Origin: an uncultured Bacteroidales bacterium
GTDB taxonomy: Bacteria > Bacteroidota > Bacteroidia > Bacteroidales > Bacteroidaceae
Direction: 5' to 3'
Assembly: GCA_945833885.1 (NCBI GenBank)
Contig: CAMAFY010000027.1
Span: 1 to 38,332 of the forward strand
Length of the DNA: 38,332 nucleotides
A program made the position numbers and the translations under genes. Positions 1-9,378 of the stretch are shown here, one piece after another. The notes under the pieces were generated by a model. That model was not told where the DNA came from, did not search any database, and saw only the letters and a program-made list of their open reading frames with translations. The first letter of the stretch is position 1. Each line of letters begins with the position of its first letter.

Positions 1-72
1 GGAATCGAAGCGACATACCTGCAAGATAGAGAGGATCCACAGGCAATGAGGCGCGTAGATGGCAGGGAGTGA
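1..72 (+). other. Possible 3' end of an upstream gene
   Basis: Frame 1 is open from the window edge to a TGA at 70-72, giving 23 residues that I do not recognise. The other two plus frames close earlier. It may be the tail of a gene lying before the window, but nothing beyond the open frame supports this. Positions 73-190 hold no feature I can support. Confidence 0.2.
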
Positions 73-190
73 AAGGATGGATTCTAAAAAATCCTTATGA
101 GAATTTTATGAATCAGACAGGGTGAATTTATGGAAGCCATCTGAAAAATCCGCAACCAGACATTTCGCGTCCCACCATTATCGTTGGTTT

Positions 191-1072
191 ATGTTTATGA
201 GTGCTATAAGAAACTCCGTTTTTTTCATATTGATCCTCTGTTCTTTTTTCCGCCTTGCCGAGTGCAAGGCCGAAGAGGACATCGTTTTCGATGCTGGAAA
301 AGTCAGTTATGGCGGTGTGGAAATGCCGTATAGGGTGGCGCATGTTGAGGGCGAAGGAAAGCCTTTGCTCGCCATTTATCTGCATGGAGGGTCGAGCAAG
401 GGCGACGACAATGCCACACAACTGAACGAGGCGGGCATAGACAGCATTGCCAATTATTTGAAATCATCGCAAACGGCTGCTGTATCCCTTGTCCCGCAAT
501 GCCCTGCCGACAAGTCGTGGGGCGGACCGATGCTTGGTGTTTTGAAGGTTTTGATAGACCAGTATGTTGAGGATGGAGGGACCGACAAGGACAGATTGTA
601 TATCTTTGGTGGGTCGATGGGCGGCACGGGTACGTGGAGTATGCTTTCCGCATATCCGAATTTCTTTGCCGCAGCCATGCCGGTAGCGGGCAACCCTTCC
701 AAGTCTATTGCCGACAATGTAGCGTTCACGCCCGTTTTTACCGTGATGGGAACGGCCGACAGAATCATGAATGTCGAGACAACGTCCGACTTTATCGTTG
801 CTTTGGAGGCGCGGAATGGCATTGCCATCATGGAGGTGGAGGAAGGGTGGACCCATGAAATGACCTGCATACAGCGTTACACCGCACGGCGTCTGGCTTG
901 GGTGTTTGGCCACAACCGCGATGTCGCCGCTATCGAAAGTCCGAAGGTCGGGGGCGATGCCTCCCGTTCCGTGCGCCATTATTCTGTAGATGGCAGGTTG
1001 TTGCCCGAATCGCCTCGTAAAGGAATTTTCATCCTACGGGGTGCGGATAAAGGGAAATTCATAAAGTTCTGA
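191..1072 (+). CDS. Secreted alpha/beta-hydrolase (carboxylesterase-like)
   Basis: Predicted exported serine esterase of about 293 residues. I start at 191 rather than the longer in-frame ATG at 122, because 191 puts a clear signal peptide (hydrophobic FFILILCSFF, then AECKA) at the N-terminus. The nucleophile elbow GGSMGG places the catalytic Ser near residue 142. Asp190 (GTAD) and His222 (WTHE) are good candidates for the rest of the triad. This matches the dienelactone-hydrolase/CE1-like esterases that trim acyl groups from plant polysaccharides in Bacteroidota, but the substrate is an inference. The last 35 residues form a separate tail (YSVDGRLLPES, then PRKGIFILRG) like that of the broken lyase at 6362-9169; such tails are common on secreted Prevotella proteins. 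No SusC/SusD neighbour is in view. It converges on uvrA across a strong hairpin. Confidence 0.75.
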   Translation: MFMSAIRNSVFFILILCSFFRLAECKAEEDIVFDAGKVSYGGVEMPYRVAHVEGEGKPLLAIYLHGGSSKGDDNATQLNEAGIDSIANYLKSSQTAAVSLVPQCPADKSWGGPMLGVLKVLIDQYVEDGGTDKDRLYIFGGSMGGTGTWSMLSAYPNFFAAAMPVAGNPSKSIADNVAFTPVFTVMGTADRIMNVETTSDFIVALEARNGIAIMEVEEGWTHEMTCIQRYTARRLAWVFGHNRDVAAIESPKVGGDASRSVRHYSVDGRLLPESPRKGIFILRGADKGKFIKF

Positions 1073-1110
1073 AGTCGGAGGTAACTTGAAATGCCGTTTT
1101 TCAGACTTAC

Positions 1111-1173
1111 AAAACAGGCTCCCAAGACAAGGAGGACGGAAAAAGTCAGTTCCTTGTTTTGGGAGCCTGTTTT
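1111..1173. terminator. Bidirectional hairpin terminator between esterase and uvrA
   Basis: Left arm 1111-1133 and right arm 1151-1173 are complementary over about 23 bp (core AACAGGCTCCCAA / TTGGGAGCCTGTT) with essentially one wobble. The arms begin with AAAA and end with TTTT, so either strand gives a stem followed by a short U tract. It sits between two convergent genes. Confidence 0.8.
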
Positions 1174-1278
1174 ATAGATGGGACAAGATGTGGGGATAGG
1201 TCCGATGCCTGATGTGCGGGAGGATTGGACAGTCGGCGGTGATGATGGCCGTACCGCAGGGGATGTTTGTGGAGATTC

Positions 1279-4197
1279 CTAATCCTTTTGCTCCTGTAAT
1301 TTGGCGTAAAGATAGCGTGCGGTATAGCCTTTTCCCGCCTGTACGAGTGCTTCCGGCGTACCTTCGAATACGAGTTCCCCACCTTTTTCCCCGCCTTCGG
1401 GGCCAAGGTCGACGATATGGTCGGCCATTTTCACCACATCCATGTTATGTTCCACGACAACGATGGTGTGTCCGCGTTCAAGCAGCGCGTCAAAAGCCTT
1501 GAGAAGACGGTGGATGTCGTGGAAATGCAGGCCGGTTGTGGGCTCATCGAAGAAGAAAAGGGTTGGCTGTGAGCGTTCAAGTCCGAGATAATACGCCAGT
1601 TTCACGCGCTGGTTCTCGCCTCCCGAGAGCGTCGACGACGGTTGTCCCAGTTTGATGTACCCCAGTCCTACGTCCTGAAGCGGCTTTAGGCGTTGTACAA
1701 TGCGGGATTGTCGGTGCTCAGTAAAGAACTCTATGGCCTGATTGACGGTCATATCGAGAATATCATAGATGTTTTTCCCCTCGAAACGCACTTCCAGGAC
1801 ATCGCGTTTGAAGCGTTTTCCATGACAGGCCTCGCACGTCAGTACCAAATCTGCCATGAATTGCATTTCCACGCGCACAGTTCCTTCGCCCTTACACTCC
1901 TCGCAGCGTCCTCCTTCGGTGTTGAAGGAGAAGAAGGCTGCCGTCATCCCAATCTGTTCCGCCAAAGGTTGTGCCGCCATCAATCGGCGGATTTCATCGT
2001 AGGCCTTGACATACGTGACGGGATTTGAGCGTGAAGACTTGCCGATAGGGTTCTGATCGACAAAATCAACGGTGTAGATTTCGTCCATTGCGCCCTCCAA
2101 TCTCAGGAATTGTCCGGGACGTTCCGACACCTCATCGAGATGTTGCTTCATGGCATGGTAGAAGATGTCGCGCACGAGGCTCGACTTTCCGCTACCGGAA
2201 GGCCCTGTGACAACCGTCAGAGCATGGAGCGGGAAGGTCACATCAATGCCTTTCAGATTGTGTTGCCGCGCTCCGACGACCTTTATGGCCGTATTCCAGT
2301 GTCGGCGGCTTTTGGGAATGGTAATCTGTTCGCGCCCTGTAAGGTAGTCTAAGGTGTGCGAATTCATTGTGGCTGCTGCGTTCCTGTTGCGCATAAGTGC
2401 GCCGAGACTGCCCGCGAACACCACTTCTCCGCCATGCCGACCTGCGTCCGGACCGATGTCGATGATGTAGTCTGCCGCACGGATAATTTCCTCGTCGTGC
2501 TCAACAACGACAACAGTATTTCCGATGTCCCTCAGACGTCGGAGCACGCTGATGAGGCGTTCCGTATCCCGTTGGTGGAGCCCGATGCTCGGTTCGTCAA
2601 GAATATAGATGGAGCCTACGAGGCTGCTACCCATCGATGTCGCCAGGTTTATGCGCTGGCTTTCGCCTCCCGACAGGGAATTCGACAGACGGTCGAGGGT
2701 GAGATATGGGAGTCCTACGTCAATCAGGAACTGCAGGCGGCTGGTGATTTCGTCGAGCAATCGCTTGGCGATGGCGCGCTCATGGTCGGAAAGTGTGGGG
2801 CTTTGCTGTGTATCATGTCCTTCCTCCGCCGTCATGTGTCCGTCGTTTTGCAGCATTTTGAACCATTCAAGCGCCGCATCAACAGGCATTTTCACCACGT
2901 CGGCAATGGTTTTTCCGGCAATCTTCACGTAAAGGGCTTCCGGTCTCAGGCGGCTTCCCTTGCAGACGGGGCACATCGTCTTGCCGCGATAGCGTGCCAG
3001 CATCACGCGATATTGGATTTTATACTGGTTTTGACGCACCATTTCCATGAAACCATCAATACAGACGTCCTGTTTGTCCTCGTATCCATGGTACTTCATG
3101 TCCTTGCCTCCGTGCCAAAGCAGTTCGCGTTCCTCTTCCGTAAGGTTGAAGTATGGCTCGAAAATCCTGAAACCTTTCGGTGCGGCAAGTTCACAAAAAG
3201 CCTGCCGCCATTCGCCCATTTTCTCTCCTCTCCAGCACATGACGGCACCATCATAGACACTTAGCGCCTTGTTGGGTATGACAAGGTCCTCATCAATGCC
3301 GATGACGCGGCCGAAACCTTCGCATTCCGGGCATGCGCCGGCGGGAGTGTTGAAGGCAAAAAGGTTCTCTGTCGGGTCCTCAAACTTCATGCCGTCGGCC
3401 TCGAATCTTGTGGAATAAGCCACCGGTTCCTGTCCTGTCCGTGAATTTCCCTCATACCATCGCAGCAGACACTCGCCGTTTCCTTCGTAAAGAGCGGTCT
3501 GTACGGAGTCCGCCAGCCGCGAGCGTCCCTCTTTCGACGGGTCCACCGCCAGGCGGTCGATGAGGATGAACACCTTTCCTGCGGCATATTGCGCCTCGAG
3601 TTGCTGAACTTGTGCGGGTGCTTCAATGGCCTCTTCCATCTGCACCATGCGTCCGTCGACATCGAGTCTCGAAAGTCCCTGCTGCATCAGCACGCCCACT
3701 TGCTCTTCCAGCGTGCGCCCTGCGGTGAGATGCAGGGGTGCCAGCACGGTAAAGCGCTGTCCGGCAGGATGCTTGAAGGCCTCGTCCACGATGTTGTCCA
3801 CGGTATATCGCTGCACCTTCTTGCCGCTGACGGGGGAAAAAGTGTGGCCAATCCGGGCGTAGAGCAGGCGCAGGTATTCATAGATTTCCGTAGAAGTCCC
3901 CACGGTCGACCTCGGATTGCGGGTCGTTACCTTCTGCTCTATGGCGATGGCAGGCGGCAATCCTTTGATGTAGTCGCATTCCGGCTTGTCCATTCTGCCG
4001 AGGAATTGGCGGGCATAGGCTGACAGACTTTCCACGTATCGCCGCTGGCCCTCGGCATAGAGCGTGTCGAAGGCCAGAGAACTTTTGCCGCTTCCGGAAA
4101 GTCCTGTAATGACTACGAATTTGTCGCGCGGGATTTCAACGTCAATGTTTTTGAGGTTATTCACGCGCGCCCCCTTTATGAATATGGAGTCTGTCAT
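1279..4197 (-). CDS. uvrA: Excinuclease ABC subunit A
   Basis: UvrA, the damage-sensing ATPase of nucleotide excision repair, which loads UvrB on distorted DNA. It is 972 residues, slightly longer than the roughly 940 usual for the family. Two ABC ATPase modules are seen. The first has Walker [10 protein letters not shown] at residues 32-40, followed by the UvrA-typical [19 protein letters not shown]. The second has GPSGSGKSS, and both have LSGGE signature motifs. Zinc modules are present: CPEC in module I with CPVC later, and CEEC/CEAC in module II. The start at 4197 gives the standard [18 protein letters not shown] opening. It is transcribed away from manC, 91 bp away and on the same strand, so the two could be co-transcribed. 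Bacteroidota often carry two uvrA paralogues; I cannot tell which this is. Confidence 0.97.
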   Translation of the reverse strand: MTDSIFIKGARVNNLKNIDVEIPRDKFVVITGLSGSGKSSLAFDTLYAEGQRRYVESLSAYARQFLGRMDKPECDYIKGLPPAIAIEQKVTTRNPRSTVGTSTEIYEYLRLLYARIGHTFSPVSGKKVQRYTVDNIVDEAFKHPAGQRFTVLAPLHLTAGRTLEEQVGVLMQQGLSRLDVDGRMVQMEEAIEAPAQVQQLEAQYAAGKVFILIDRLAVDPSKEGRSRLADSVQTALYEGNGECLLRWYEGNSRTGQEPVAYSTRFEADGMKFEDPTENLFAFNTPAGACPECEGFGRVIGIDEDLVIPNKALSVYDGAVMCWRGEKMGEWRQAFCELAAPKGFRIFEPYFNLTEEERELLWHGGKDMKYHGYEDKQDVCIDGFMEMVRQNQYKIQYRVMLARYRGKTMCPVCKGSRLRPEALYVKIAGKTIADVVKMPVDAALEWFKMLQNDGHMTAEEGHDTQQSPTLSDHERAIAKRLLDEITSRLQFLIDVGLPYLTLDRLSNSLSGGESQRINLATSMGSSLVGSIYILDEPSIGLHQRDTERLISVLRRLRDIGNTVVVVEHDEEIIRAADYIIDIGPDAGRHGGEVVFAGSLGALMRNRNAAATMNSHTLDYLTGREQITIPKSRRHWNTAIKVVGARQHNLKGIDVTFPLHALTVVTGPSGSGKSSLVRDIFYHAMKQHLDEVSERPGQFLRLEGAMDEIYTVDFVDQNPIGKSSRSNPVTYVKAYDEIRRLMAAQPLAEQIGMTAAFFSFNTEGGRCEECKGEGTVRVEMQFMADLVLTCEACHGKRFKRDVLEVRFEGKNIYDILDMTVNQAIEFFTEHRQSRIVQRLKPLQDVGLGYIKLGQPSSTLSGGENQRVKLAYYLGLERSQPTLFFFDEPTTGLHFHDIHRLLKAFDALLERGHTIVVVEHNMDVVKMADHIVDLGPEGGEKGGELVFEGTPEALVQAGKGYTARYLYAKLQEQKD

Positions 4198-4288
4198 GTG
4201 TTTAGTGGAGAAAGTACAAGAAATCTATGGCGGGAATTTTGAGGTTCCTGCCGGAAAATGGAGTGGTGTTGTATGTGTCCTGCCGTGT

Positions 4289-5392
4289 TCAGAGATATTC
4301 TTCGCCGTACATCACCTGCAATTCGGTGACAAGACTTTTCAGGCGTTTCGCGTTATCGTTTGGCGTAACGATGAGGACATTGCCTTGAAGTGCCACGAGA
4401 TAGCCCTCGAGTCCCTGCACCACGGTTGCCACGCCTTCGGGGACGCTGACGATGGTGCGGCTGCAATTCTTGAAAACCACCTTTCCTCCGGCACCGCTAT
4501 ACGAATGTTCGGTGGCGGGAGTGATGACCGTTGCGTTGCCGTCGGCGGTCTTCGGCAGCACATCCTGCATGACCGGCCAACTGCCGACGTCGCTCCATCC
4601 GAAGCGGCATTCCAGCACATCCATCTGCTGGTTCTCAAGGAGCAGCATGTCGATGCTGATGCGTTCGGTGGCAGGATAGCACGACCGTACGATGTCGTTC
4701 TCCTCTTCGATGCTTGAAATGATGATGTCCGAATGGAAAAAACCGGGCATGATGCTCTCGCCGACGGGTCGCATGGTGGTGGTGTTCCAAAGGAAGATGC
4801 CGGTGTTCCAGAGAAACTCTTTTGACTTCACGAAAGTCTCGGCATATTGTTGCTCCGGTTTCTCGGTGAACGATTTGACGCTGTACAGCCCCTCGCCGAG
4901 TTTCCTGCCGCGTTGTATGTATCCGTATGCCGTATTTGGCCTGTTTGTCTTCACGCCAAGTGCGAGGAATGTGTTGTGGGATGCCACATATTCGAAGGCT
5001 TTCCTGACACTTTTGCAGAATTCCTCCTCGTTTGTGATGAACTGGTCCGAAGGAATGGCCAGAATGTTTGCGTCAGGACAGCCTTGTGCGATGTGCCATG
5101 TGGCGCGTACCGCCGCCGGTCCTGTTGAGAGACGTACGGGTTCGAGCAGAAATTGTTCTGGAGTCAGTTGCGGAATCTGCCTCATGGCGATGGGTGCATA
5201 TTCCTCACAAGTGCTGATGAAGATATGGTCTGTCGGCACGATGGCCTGCACACGTTCTACGGTAAGTTGCAACAGTGACTTGCCGACACCGAAGAAGTCG
5301 ATGAACTGTTTCGGATGGTCCTGTCGGCTTACCGGCCAAAGACGTTTTCCAACGCCCCCAGCCAGAATGACACAATAGTTGTTGTTTTCCAT
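4289..5392 (-). CDS. manC: Mannose-1-phosphate guanylyltransferase
   Basis: Makes GDP-mannose from GTP and mannose-1-phosphate, a cytoplasmic precursor for capsule, O-antigen and GDP-fucose. It is 367 residues, the size of the single-domain enzyme without the C-terminal phosphomannose isomerase half. The nucleotidyltransferase signature is at residues 8-30 ([13 protein letters not shown], then PKQF). FTEKPE in mid-protein matches the sugar-phosphate-binding motif, and WNTGIFLW is also typical. The start at 5392 has a -7 box TATATTTG about 25 bp upstream. It lies upstream of uvrA on the same strand; no other sugar-nucleotide gene is adjacent. It could supply the capsule system at 10933-14150, but that link is inference. 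Confidence 0.92.
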   Translation of the reverse strand: MENNNYCVILAGGVGKRLWPVSRQDHPKQFIDFFGVGKSLLQLTVERVQAIVPTDHIFISTCEEYAPIAMRQIPQLTPEQFLLEPVRLSTGPAAVRATWHIAQGCPDANILAIPSDQFITNEEEFCKSVRKAFEYVASHNTFLALGVKTNRPNTAYGYIQRGRKLGEGLYSVKSFTEKPEQQYAETFVKSKEFLWNTGIFLWNTTTMRPVGESIMPGFFHSDIIISSIEEENDIVRSCYPATERISIDMLLLENQQMDVLECRFGWSDVGSWPVMQDVLPKTADGNATVITPATEHSYSGAGGKVVFKNCSRTIVSVPEGVATVVQGLEGYLVALQGNVLIVTPNDNAKRLKSLVTELQVMYGEEYL

Positions 5393-5417
5393 GGTTAGAT
5401 AGGTAAGTTCTTAGGGG

Positions 5418-5425
5418 CAAATATA
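5418..5425 (-). promoter_or_regulatory. -7 promoter box for manC
   Basis: The minus strand reads TATATTTG, matching the Bacteroidota TAnnTTTG box, 25 bp before the manC start. I see no good -33 TTTG element at the usual spacing. Confidence 0.5.
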
Positions 5426-5498
5426 CAACCATTTATGCGTTTTACGCTAATGAATGCTTATAAAAATGGTGGGAACGGCAGATTTTACGGAGGTTTTC

Positions 5499-5529
5499 TT
5501 TGCAGTATGCGGACTTTTGCTTAACTTTG
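5499..5529 (+). promoter_or_regulatory. Bacteroidota promoter for tRNA-Leu
   Basis: A -33 TTTG at 5499-5502 and a -7 TAACTTTG at 5522-5529 are separated by 19 bp, the preferred Bacteroidota sigma-ABfr spacing. The expected transcription start is about 14 nt before the mature tRNA 5' end. This is the best-formed promoter in the window. Confidence 0.8.
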
Positions 5530-5549
5530 CACCGATTTTTATGACAGAT

Positions 5550-5631
5550 GCCCCGATGGCGGAATTGGTAGACGCGTCGGTCTCAAACACCGATAGGGCG
5601 ACCTGTACCGGTTCGAGTCCGGTTCGGGGCA
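5550..5631 (+). tRNA. tRNA-Leu (anticodon CAA)
   Basis: An 82-nt class II tRNA. The acceptor stem GCCCCGA (5550-5556) pairs with TCGGGGC (5624-5630), with discriminator A at 5631. The D arm contains GGAATTGGTAGACGC. The anticodon loop CTCAAAC gives CAA, reading UUG. A long variable arm and a T arm containing GGTTCGAGTCC follow. CCA is not encoded. It has its own promoter and terminator, so it is a single-gene transcription unit. Confidence 0.97.
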
Positions 5632-5663
5632 CTGAAAAATGAATCGTTTCATTTTATTTATTT

Positions 5664-5695
5664 CCTTGTATGCCGCAAAGCATGCAAGGTTTTTT
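5664..5695 (+). terminator. Rho-independent terminator after tRNA-Leu
   Basis: A 10-bp stem, CCTTGTATGC (5664-5673) with GCATGCAAGG (5680-5689), with a 6-nt loop and one G-U pair, is followed directly by six T residues. It lies 33 nt after the tRNA. Confidence 0.88.
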
Positions 5696-5720
5696 ATGCC
5701 CGTTTGCCCGGAAACAATCG

Positions 5721-5825
5721 TTTCCGTTCTGCGAGAGCAGAGCCAAGCTTGCTTGGATTATGCCGAGTCGTGACAGGGTAAAGCGTAGCCAAACCTGTTT
5801 GAATATTGCCGAGGTGAGAAGGAGG
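5721..5825 (+). repeat. GAGCAGAAGC-family dispersed element, copy 1 (double unit)
   Basis: Contains GCGAGAGCAGAGCCAAGC, then TTGCTTGGATTATGCCGAG. A weaker second unit follows (AGCCAAACCTGTTTGAA, then TATTGCCGAG), so the copy is a degenerate dimer. It starts about 30 bp after the tRNA terminator. The core CCAAGCTTGCTTGG is partly palindromic. It matches copies at 6035, 9260, 29895 and 34621. Confidence 0.75.
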
Positions 5826-6034
5826 AAGACGAAGCCAAGGAGGAAGACGACAAAGTCAAAACGAAGGTGAAGCTAAAAGATGTCGCATCTTCTTTCTTTT
5901 TATGGTTGGGGGTGACTGTATAGGATAAAAGATGGGGCAAAAATACGAAAAAACATATAATGAGGGACGGACAGCCGTGATAAACGCTGTATTTTAAAAA
6001 ACAGAACTACAGATGATTTCCGTTGGTATTGCTA

Positions 6035-6098
6035 CCTTCGTTTCTATCGCTCGTCATAGCCCAAGCAAGCTTGGCTTCTGCACTCGCTTAGCGAAACG
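6035..6098 (-). repeat. GAGCAGAAGC-family dispersed element, copy 2 (inverted)
   Basis: On the minus strand this reads AACGTTTCGCTAAGCGAG, then TGCAGAAGCCAAGCTTGCTT and finally GATAGAAACGAAGG. It aligns end to end with the copy at 9260-9322 over about 65 bp with only scattered differences, so this pair defines the element's limits. It is in inverted orientation to copy 1. Confidence 0.8.
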
Positions 6099-6311
6099 TT
6101 GGCTTCCGTTAATGCTCGTTTTATTGTGGAGTAATGAATGGGATTTTGTTTGCAGCAGACATCGTCTTTTTCCCGATGGCGTTTCCAGTCTCCATCTTCG
6201 TGTCAAATAATTGTCTCGCAAACATGTGCTGTAATCGTATCATTCCGTAGGTGAGACAGTCCGCAGGGGATAGTTGCGACAATTCTTCAGACCTTTCCGA
6301 TGGGGACGGCG

Positions 6312-6319
6312 TAACTTTG
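6312..6319 (+). promoter_or_regulatory. -7 promoter box for the broken lyase gene
   Basis: TAACTTTG, the same -7 sequence as at the tRNA-Leu promoter, lies 43 bp before the ATG at 6362. Only a weak TTTC is seen upstream as a -33 candidate. Confidence 0.5.
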
Positions 6320-6361
6320 CACCGTCAACATCATTTCGCCATCTATCATTTATATCGAAGC

Positions 6362-9169
6362 ATGAAACAGAAAATCGTCACCGTTGTCTGCCTGTTGCTG
6401 ACTGTTTTCGGCCCTTGCATGGCAGAAAGAACTTTTGTCCATCCCCCGGCAGCATTCTTACCAAAAATGATATGGAGTGCATCAGAACCCATATCGAGGC
6501 CCATGAGGAACCCTGGTATTCGTCCTGGCACGACCTTCAGACCTCGGAATTCGGCAACTGTTCGCGAACGGCCAATCCCTCTGCGGAGATTGGCGGCAGC
6601 GACGGTACACGACAACGTGCTTCGGCCGATGCCTACGCTGCATTGCTGGATGCCATACAATGGCACGTGATTGGTGAGAGTCGCTTTGCAGACCATGCGG
6701 TAAAGTTGCTCTCGGCGTGGGGAAACACGGTCAGAACGGCCGATGCGCAACTGTTCCAGTTTCCTGCGCGTTCCATGTGCATTGCTGCAGAGATGTTGCG
6801 CTATGAGGACGGCTCGTTCTATGAAGGATGGGACAGTACGGATCTCGATAATTTTCTATGCATGGTACGTACGGTGTTGGTGCCTGCTTGTCGCTCGCAG
6901 GCAGTAGATAATCCCATGACTTCATGGTCCGCTCCCGCTGCCACCGGAATTCTGGCTGCCGGCATCCTGCTTGATGATGAAAGTCTCTTCGAAGAAGGTT
7001 TGGGATATTATCGTAGCAGGACCATCAGCGGTTCCGTATATAACAGTATAGCCGATGACGGTCAGGTCAAAGAGATGGGGCGCGACAATGTGCATGCGAT
7101 GCTCACACTCAACGACCTGGTACAGATGGCCCAACTGGCTTGGTCGCAGGGCGTGGACATCTGGGGCGAGGATGACAATCGCCTGCTTCGTGGATTCGAG
7201 TACTATTGCACTTACAACATGGGGCATGAAGACCTGGACTACGCCCCTTGTGCATCGTCCGACGGTGTCTCGACCTGGTATTATATCTCCGTACACAACA
7301 ATGCCTTCCGCCTCAGACCCGACGGATTGTGCTATGAAAGCGTCTACCACCACTACAAGGAACAGAAAAAGTGGATATGGACCATGTTGCACCCCATCTA
7401 ACGGCCTTTGCCCGGCTCGCCCGTCCGGAGGCTGCGCAGGAAAACCTCGGTTTCGGAACGGTGCTCTATACCGTTGACGAGGCTGCATCGCCCCTGATGA
7501 CAGAGGTACCCGCTGCCGCAGAAGACCTTACAGCGGTTGCTAGTCAGGGATTTGTCTGGCTGTCGTGGAAGGATGCGCATCGTGAGGATGCCAGAGGATA
7601 CCGCATATTGCGTTCTACGGATGGAGAGGTCTTTACCACCCTCGCGGACATGGATTTCCATACCCGGAAGGCATATACAGACAATCAGGTGGAGCCTGGA
7701 CAGACATACTATTATAAGGTGGTGCTCCGTAATCTTGCGGGCGATGCCCCAGAGAGCGAAGTTGCCAAGGTGCGTGTGCCCATCTGCGGCGGACTTCCCG
7801 AAGGATGGAAAACGGCTGAGATAGGCAACGGATGGACAACAGGCTTCTACACGAACTCCATGGACAACACGTTTGTTGTGGAAGGCGGTGGCGACGGCTT
7901 CCGTCGTACGGATGAGGGGCATGCCTTTGTCTATCACTCCCTTAAGGGTAACGGCAGTCTCACTGTACGCATGCTACCCACACCCCAGACATTCGGTTCT
8001 ATAGGCATCATGCTCCGTGGAACACTCCATAGCGGGTCAAAGCAGATGGGAATCACACTTGGTGGTACGGGATTGCGCTATACGCATGCCGTCTCGCGTC
8101 TGGAAGCAGGCGGTCAGACACAATGGAAGAACGGAGATGACTTTACGCATACCCCCGTATGGCTGCGTATCGTGCGCGAGGGGAAAACGGTATCGGCCTA
8201 TCAGAGCCGTAATGGTGAAGATTGGCATCTCAAACAATCGGTTTCAATGGTTCTTCCACAGACGGTATATGTGGGGATGATTGTTTGCGCCAGCGAAACA
8301 TATCGTGCGGAGTTCGACCATGTTTCGTTCGTTGCCGATGCTTCGCAGACTGATGCCATCGCCATACCTGCCAACCTTACGGCCACGTGCATGAGTGGGT
8401 GCACCACCCGTCTGCTATGGGACGGTGTTTATGGTGCTGTTGTTACAAAGTGTACCGCAACGGGACTTTGGCAGCGGAAGTGGCGACAAACAGTTACGAT
8501 GATGAGAATCTGGACGAGGGACACTATGTCTATCAAGTGAGTGCCGTGGTCGACCAGACGGAAAGCGAACTGTCATCCGCTGCTGAAGTGGACATGATAC
8601 TCTATGAACGGCTTATAGGAAAGGTCATAGGAACTTCGGGTTCATGGTCAGGCAGCAGTACCTCTACGCGCAATGCTGTGTTTGATGGAGACATTACGAC
8701 CTTTTTCGATGCACCGGTAGCAGACGGTGCATGGGCAGGTCTCGACCTTGGGAAAGACAACGAAGCCATAGTGACGGAGATACGTTTTTATCCAAGGCAG
8801 AACCTTCCGGACAGAATGGTCGGCGGCTGCTTTCAGGGAGCCAGTAAAAGCAATTTCTCAGATGCCGTCACTTTTTACACCATCAGCGACACTCCCAAAA
8901 CAGACACTTTCACATCCATCAGTGTAGTTGATGCCGGACAATACCGGTATTTACGGTATATCGGACCGGAAAATGGCTTCTGCAATGTGGCAGAGGTGGA
9001 GTTCTATGGGTACCGTTCCGGAATCTCCGCGCTCACGCCACCGTGTGCTGACAATGTCCGACAGACTCCGGAAATCCTTTTCGATTTACAGGGACGCTAT
9101 GTAGTCACTCCTATGCCAAAACATGGTTTATATATACATAAAGGGAAGAAAATGCTAATAGGAGGATAA
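6362..9169 (+). pseudogene. Secreted alginate-lyase-like polysaccharide lyase, three frameshifts
   Basis: One gene of about 935 codons read in pieces. The ATG at 6362 opens a signal peptide (IVTVVCLLLTVFG) and reaches RTFVHP. The frame breaks in a C5 run at 6443-6447; the intact family motif is HPG. The lyase barrel runs to about 7366 (HHYKEQK) and breaks in an A5 run at 7366-7370. The third segment carries a fibronectin III-like domain (YRILRSTDG) and a laminin-G/DUF1349-like beta-sandwich. It breaks near 8443, inside a second Fn3-like domain that continues as YKVYRNG. The last piece has an F5/8 type C-like domain and the tail FDLQGRYVVTPMPKHGLYI. Each break is repaired by adding one base. 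The intact protein would be an exported lyase for a uronic-acid polysaccharide. Either this is a real pseudogene or the three breaks are sequencing indels. Confidence 0.8.
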
Positions 9170-9259
9170 TCAGAGACCGGATATTTTGTCATCATCTGAA
9201 AAAATATCCGTAATAATAACATTGAAAAAAAGCAGGCTGTGCCATGGTGGAAAACGAAC

Positions 9260-9322
9260 GTTTTCGTTAAGCGAGAGCAGAAGCAAGGCTTGCATTGATT
9301 ATGCCGAGCGTAGAAACGAAGG
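9260..9322 (+). repeat. GAGCAGAAGC-family dispersed element, copy 3
   Basis: Reads GTTTTCGTTAAGCGAGAGCA, then GAAGCAAGGCTTGCATTGAT, then TATGCCGAGCGTAGAAACGA. It lies about 90 bp after the stop of the broken lyase and 57 bp before the GH28-like gene. It contains the small palindrome GCAAGGCTTGC and is the closest match to the inverted copy at 6035-6098. Confidence 0.8.
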
Positions 9323-9378
9323 ACAAAGTCCAAGGTAAAGCCTAAACCAAAACCAAAACAGAAAACCTAATATTAATC

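Larger units (their letters stand above)
5696..6361. other. Gene-free stretch with repeat elements
   Basis: No credible gene. It holds two copies of the GCGAGAGCAGAAGC element family in opposite orientation (5721-5825 and 6035-6098). Between them, 5826-6034 is low-complexity, with a small hairpin AAGATGTCGCATCTT near 5877. A TATTTTTG box faces left on the minus strand at 5938-5945, but no gene lies downstream of it. The right end carries the promoter of the broken lyase gene. Confidence 0.6.

Noticed and set aside
2356..3264. 302-codon plus-strand open frame opposite uvrA
   Set aside because: Antisense to a conserved region of uvrA with no family resemblance; shadow of GC-rich coding.
5758..5940. 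60-codon minus-strand frame with a TATTTTTG box just upstream
   Set aside because: The frame is made of the dispersed repeat and Ser/Phe low-complexity sequence; such frames recur wherever the repeat lies.
6362..9169. Programmed frameshifting as an explanation for the broken lyase
   Set aside because: Three shifts in one gene at plain homopolymers or near TT, without a slippery heptamer plus structure, are better explained by mutation or indel errors.
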